Below are positions 60,965 to 64,000 of a stretch of DNA of 64,000 nucleotides, piece by piece (positions within the stretch are counted from its first letter, which is position 1; each line of letters begins with the position of its first letter). The notes below the pieces were generated by a model. It made no database searches. It saw only the letters and a program-made list of their open reading frames with translations, and was not told the DNA's origin. The translations under genes were made by a program, and so were the position numbers. The stretch is from contig NZ_CP107836.1 in assembly GCF_036346615.1 (NCBI RefSeq), positions 186,001 through 250,000 on the forward strand. The letters run 5' to 3'. The DNA is from Streptomyces sp. NBC_00523. GTDB taxonomy: Bacteria > Actinomycetota > Actinomycetes > Streptomycetales > Streptomycetaceae.

Positions 60965-62358
60965 TTCTCCGCGCTCGCCCAGAAGTTGTCGTTCAGCTTG
61001 GCCATGTCCTTGCCCGCGGTCTGCGCGTCCTTCTTCTTGAGCGGAGTCAGGTCGGCGAGGATCTCCGCCATCGAGTCCTGGTCGTAGGTCGGCGGCCGGA
61101 AGTCGTTGACCGTCGGGTCGTAGGTGTTCTCCGGTGCGCCTGCGAAGGCCTTGGTCATGGCGGCGAGGGTGGCGCCCATCGCGGCGGCGGCGTCGTCACC
61201 GAGTTCGGTGGACGGGACTTCGGTGGCGTCCTTGGCGAACCGCGCCGCGGTCTTCGGCTGCGCGAGGAACTTCATCCACTTCGCGGCGTTCTCCGGGTGC
61301 TTGCTGGTGGAGGTGGCGGCGAGGCCGGTGAGCGCCAGCGGGGCGAGGGCCGGCTTGGGGACGGCGCCCTTCTCCGGGCCGGGGAATCCGAAGGCCATGA
61401 CGTCCTCGGGGTTCATGCCGTTCTGCTGCAGGAAGGCGAGCGTGAAGGTGCCGCCGATGTCCCACGCCGACTTGCCCTGCGCGAACGCCTGGTCGGCGGC
61501 GTCGATGTCCAGGGTCTGAGTGCCCGGCATCCAGTACGGCTGCATCCTGGCGTACAGGTCGAGGACCTTCCTGCCGTTGGCCGAGGCGAAGTTGCCGGAG
61601 GCATCCTTGCCCCAGAGCGCCTGGTACTTCTCCTTGCCGAGTTCGCCGAAGGCCAGCGGCTGCAGGCTCCAGGTCAGGCCGGTGGCCTTGACCTTCAGGC
61701 CGAGGCTGACCCCGCCGTTCTTGGGGTCCTTGGCGGTGGTCGCCTTCAGGTCCTCCAGGAACTCCTCGTAGCTGGCCGGCGGCTCGGTTATGCCGGCCTC
61801 GGCCAGCTTCTTCTTGTTGCCCATCACGATGCCGAAGGTTCCGGAAGTCAGCGGCACGCTGAAGCGCTGCCCCTCCTTGATGCCGTGCGTCTTGGAGTCG
61901 GAGGGCTCGGACTCCTTGTAGCGGGCGGGAGTCACGACGCCGGACTTCTGGACCCCCTCCTGGTAGAGGCCGCTCCAGTCCGCCGTGACGTCCTTCGCGA
62001 TGTCGCGGGTGATGCCGGTGGCGCCGAGTGCGAAGTCCTCGCCGTCGGAGTGGACCTCGAGCACGTCCGGGAGGTCGCCGGTCTTGGCGGAGGCCTGCAC
62101 CTTGGTGGTGTAGGCGTCGTCCGGACCGTACGCCTTCACGCTGACCTTGATGCCGGTCTGCTTCTCGAAGTCCGCGGCGGCGTTCTTCAGGGCCTGGACG
62201 TGGGACTGCTTGAAGGTCCACATCGTCAGCGACTTGGCGTCGCCCGAGTCCGACGCGTCACCGCCGCAGGCGGTCAGCGGACTCAGCGTCAGTACGGTCG
62301 CCATGGCCGCGGTGACAAGTCTGGCCTTGGGGGACATACGTGCGAGTGGTGAGCTCAT
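60961..62358 (-). CDS. sugar-binding lipoprotein of ABC transporter
   Basis: A 465-residue extracellular solute-binding protein (family 1). The lipobox is LSPLTAC near residue 33, so it is anchored by lipid at Cys. The mature domain has LTMWTFKQSHVQALKNAAAD, FEKQTGIKVSVKAYG and the C-terminal lobe GEKW-like helices (NAAKWMKFLAQPKTAARFAK). It captures an oligosaccharide or sugar acid for the MalF/MalG-like permeases. Start is ATG 62358 or ATG 62337; the latter gives a shorter signal peptide. It is the first gene of a four-gene operon. Confidence 0.92.
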   Translation of the reverse strand: MSSPLARMSPKARLVTAAMATVLTLSPLTACGGDASDSGDAKSLTMWTFKQSHVQALKNAAADFEKQTGIKVSVKAYGPDDAYTTKVQASAKTGDLPDVLEVHSDGEDFALGATGITRDIAKDVTADWSGLYQEGVQKSGVVTPARYKESEPSDSKTHGIKEGQRFSVPLTSGTFGIVMGNKKKLAEAGITEPPASYEEFLEDLKATTAKDPKNGGVSLGLKVKATGLTWSLQPLAFGELGKEKYQALWGKDASGNFASANGRKVLDLYARMQPYWMPGTQTLDIDAADQAFAQGKSAWDIGGTFTLAFLQQNGMNPEDVMAFGFPGPEKGAVPKPALAPLALTGLAATSTSKHPENAAKWMKFLAQPKTAARFAKDATEVPSTELGDDAAAAMGATLAAMTKAFAGAPENTYDPTVNDFRPPTYDQDSMAEILADLTPLKKKDAQTAGKDMAKLNDNFWASAEK

Positions 62359-62454
62359 GGACCTCTGCCTCAGCGTGGTCGTACAGAGACTGGACGACGG
62401 GTGAATGGGTGAGTGGAGCGTTACGGATGTGCGGCGGCCCGGCGGCCGGCCACG

Positions 62455-63720
62455 TCAGAGCCTGACGGGGGTCGGCCGCTGCGCGGTGAGGCCGATCTGC
62501 CCTTTCAGCATGCGTCCGCCGTCACCGGTCAGGCGCAGGTAGTAGTCGGCCGAGCAGGCCGTGCCGTCCTCGTCGAGGGCCAGGATCCCCGAGCCGGCGG
62601 GGACGGCGGCCGCCGTCTCGGCGGTCTTGCCGATCTGGTTGGCCTCGTTGTACTCGTCGAACATCGAGACGTAGATGCCCTGGGCGCCGACACGGACCAT
62701 GTTGTAGAACTGCCGCCACATGAAGTCGCCGTGTGCGCGCTGGCGGTCCTGCAGGTCCCCCGGGAGCACACAGGGCTGGTAGTCGATTCCGTGGGCCGCG
62801 CAGTCGGCCATGTCCGGCTGGTTGACGTTCTGGTAGAAGTTGTCGGAGTCCGCCGCGTTGCCGATCCGGCCGACCATCCACGGTGAAAGCATGTCGAAGG
62901 CGTGGTAGACGCCCGAGAAACCCGGCCGGGAGTCCTCCGTTCCGGTGCGCCAATGGGTGGGAACACCACCGATGACGTAACAGCCCTGCTGCTTGAACCA
63001 GTTGACGACGTCCAGGCACTCCGCCGCGCCGAAGGGCCGCGCGTCGTCGCTGAAACCGAAGCCCCAGATGCACACCACCGGCTTGCCGCCCTGCCGGGCG
63101 TAGGAGGAGGAGCCCGTGTGGGCGGACATCTTCTGCGACCAGTCCTGCTTGATCTGGCTCGCCATCGACGTCCAGTTCGTGACGTCGTACATGACGTAGA
63201 ACTTTCGGCCATTGGCCTCGGCCGCGCCGCGGACCTTCTGTGCCATCGCGTCGCGGGTGGGGCCCTCCGACCCGAAGGGGTTGAAACGCTGGAGAGCGGC
63301 GGTGTCGATGTTGTTCTCGCGCATCCACCGGAAGTGGGTGTCGACGGTCTGCTGGTCCCAGGAGGAGAAGAGCGCCGCCTTCCCACCGCCGTTGAGGTCG
63401 GGCATGGCGGTGGGGTACGTCCGGGTGTAGTCGCGCACGTCGGGCCACGACTTGGCGCTGACGGCTCCGGGGCGCGGCGCCTGGCTCATGTCCGGACTCC
63501 AGTGCCACCAGCCGTTGATGGGTGCGCCGTCGCCGGGGGCCGCGAACCAGCCCTGGTAGCCGACGGTGACCTTGCCGACGACGTCGCCGGGCGAACCGGC
63601 CCGGGCCCTGCCGGGTTCCGTCGCCTCGGTCGTCACCGCTTGCGCCGCCACGGGTGCGAGTGCGACGGCTGCGGCTCCACCGGCGGCGAGCGCGAGGGCG
63701 GTGCGGCGGGTGATGGCCAT
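62455..63720 (-). CDS. secreted glycoside hydrolase family 71/99-like protein
   Basis: A 421-residue exported protein. The signal peptide has a twin-arginine-like start (ITRRTALALAAGGAAAVALA). The mature chain begins GKVTVGYQGWFAAPGDGAPI and NGWWHWSPDMSQAPRPGAVS, then FSSWDQQTVDTHFRWMRENN, KFYVMYDVTNWTSMASQIKQ, VVCIWGFGFSDDARPF and IYVSMFDEYNEANQIGKTAE, the layout of the GH71/GH99-like barrel with acidic residues in MYDVTNW and FDEYNE. Characterised relatives act on alpha-mannan or alpha-1,3-glucan. It is upstream of, and in line with, the binding-protein operon, so it probably releases the sugar that is imported. Confidence 0.9.
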   Translation of the reverse strand: MAITRRTALALAAGGAAAVALAPVAAQAVTTEATEPGRARAGSPGDVVGKVTVGYQGWFAAPGDGAPINGWWHWSPDMSQAPRPGAVSAKSWPDVRDYTRTYPTAMPDLNGGGKAALFSSWDQQTVDTHFRWMRENNIDTAALQRFNPFGSEGPTRDAMAQKVRGAAEANGRKFYVMYDVTNWTSMASQIKQDWSQKMSAHTGSSSYARQGGKPVVCIWGFGFSDDARPFGAAECLDVVNWFKQQGCYVIGGVPTHWRTGTEDSRPGFSGVYHAFDMLSPWMVGRIGNAADSDNFYQNVNQPDMADCAAHGIDYQPCVLPGDLQDRQRAHGDFMWRQFYNMVRVGAQGIYVSMFDEYNEANQIGKTAETAAAVPAGSGILALDEDGTACSADYYLRLTGDGGRMLKGQIGLTAQRPTPVRL

Positions 63721-64000
63721 GGTGTGTTCCTCTCCAGTGGGGGATCGGGCGTGCTGTGCGCTGTCAGGACCCGGGGGTTCGCGGCGTGCCGGCCGGTGCA
63801 CCGCCCGGGGGCGTGCGTGTCACCGGCGCGGCGGTCATCCGGCGGGCTGTGGGGGCCCGGGTTGCGTGACGGGCGGAGGGAGCGGTGGAACGCCCTGGGA
63901 TGATCTTGCTGCCCGAAGGTCGGCGTCAGGGCCTGGGACAGCGGGAAGGGGGCGTTGCCGACTGCGCTGAACTGCGGCTCTGCGGCTCACGCGATGTCCC
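63721..64000. other. upstream region of GH71/99 gene
   Basis: Promoter side of the hydrolase gene (GAGAGGAA before the ATG on the minus strand). No operator or further gene can be supported before the window ends. Confidence 0.35.

Noticed and set aside
60931..62352. 473-codon plus-strand frame
   Set aside because: Antisense to the sugar-binding lipoprotein, which has a lipobox and family motifs.

Overview
The window is high-GC actinobacterial DNA, almost certainly Streptomyces: GTG and TTG starts are common, many neighbouring genes overlap as ATGA/GTGA, and the families present (HAAS/PadR pair, STAS antagonist, PQQ-propeller Ser/Thr kinase, BlaI-M56, CstR, DUF2892-rhodanese, replication-relaxation protein) are typical of that genus. 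It looks like an accessory, arm-type stretch of the chromosome. At least a dozen transposase genes or fragments are present (IS701, IS110, IS21/IstB, IS3, several IS5 groups, IS630, Tn3, IS256, IS30), many coding sequences are frameshifted or truncated, and conjugative-element genes survive as scattered pieces. I saw no tRNA, rRNA or CRISPR array.

Layout. 0-4.7 kb: IS701 scrap, STAS protein, ClC-type chloride transporter, and a full-length homologue of TCTP (translationally controlled tumour protein), a family regarded as eukaryotic; this is the most surprising gene here. 4.7-6.9 kb: membrane Ser/Thr kinase with a PQQ-type propeller sensor. 6.9-12.4 kb: a nest of insertion sequences around a PadR/HAAS pair. 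12.7-17.6 kb: a two-component system divergent from a ferric-reductase-like protein, an FMN-binding protein and ApbE, which together form an extracytosolic flavin electron-transfer module; two inverted copies of a 23-bp box lie between the divergent units. 18-28.8 kb: decayed genes, an MFS exporter, IS630, a broken methyltransferase and GNAT gene, a secreted seven-repeat YVTN protein, and a patchwork junction built from short exact copies of other parts of the window. 28.8-31.4 kb: FtsX-type ABC exporter with its TetR regulator. 31.4-40.5 kb: truncated Tn3 transposase and conjugative-element remains, split by a DedA/PAP2 pair divergent from BlaI-M56 and by a HIT protein. 40.5-44.5 kb: a complete sulfide/persulfide detoxification cluster (rhodaneses, TauE, MBL-rhodanese) divergent from DUF302-CstR, with two CstR-type operators. 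45.6-53.9 kb: TetR-controlled small units (SnoaL-like, YncE-like, two SDRs) and remnants of a glucarate locus. 54-63.7 kb: a carbohydrate locus with a 1305-residue double beta-helix secreted protein, an epimerase, a sugar ABC importer and a GH71/99-like secreted hydrolase.

The intact units are mostly self-contained regulator-plus-target modules, and their operators can be read directly as inverted repeats between divergent genes. All family names come from recognising sequence motifs; no database search was possible.
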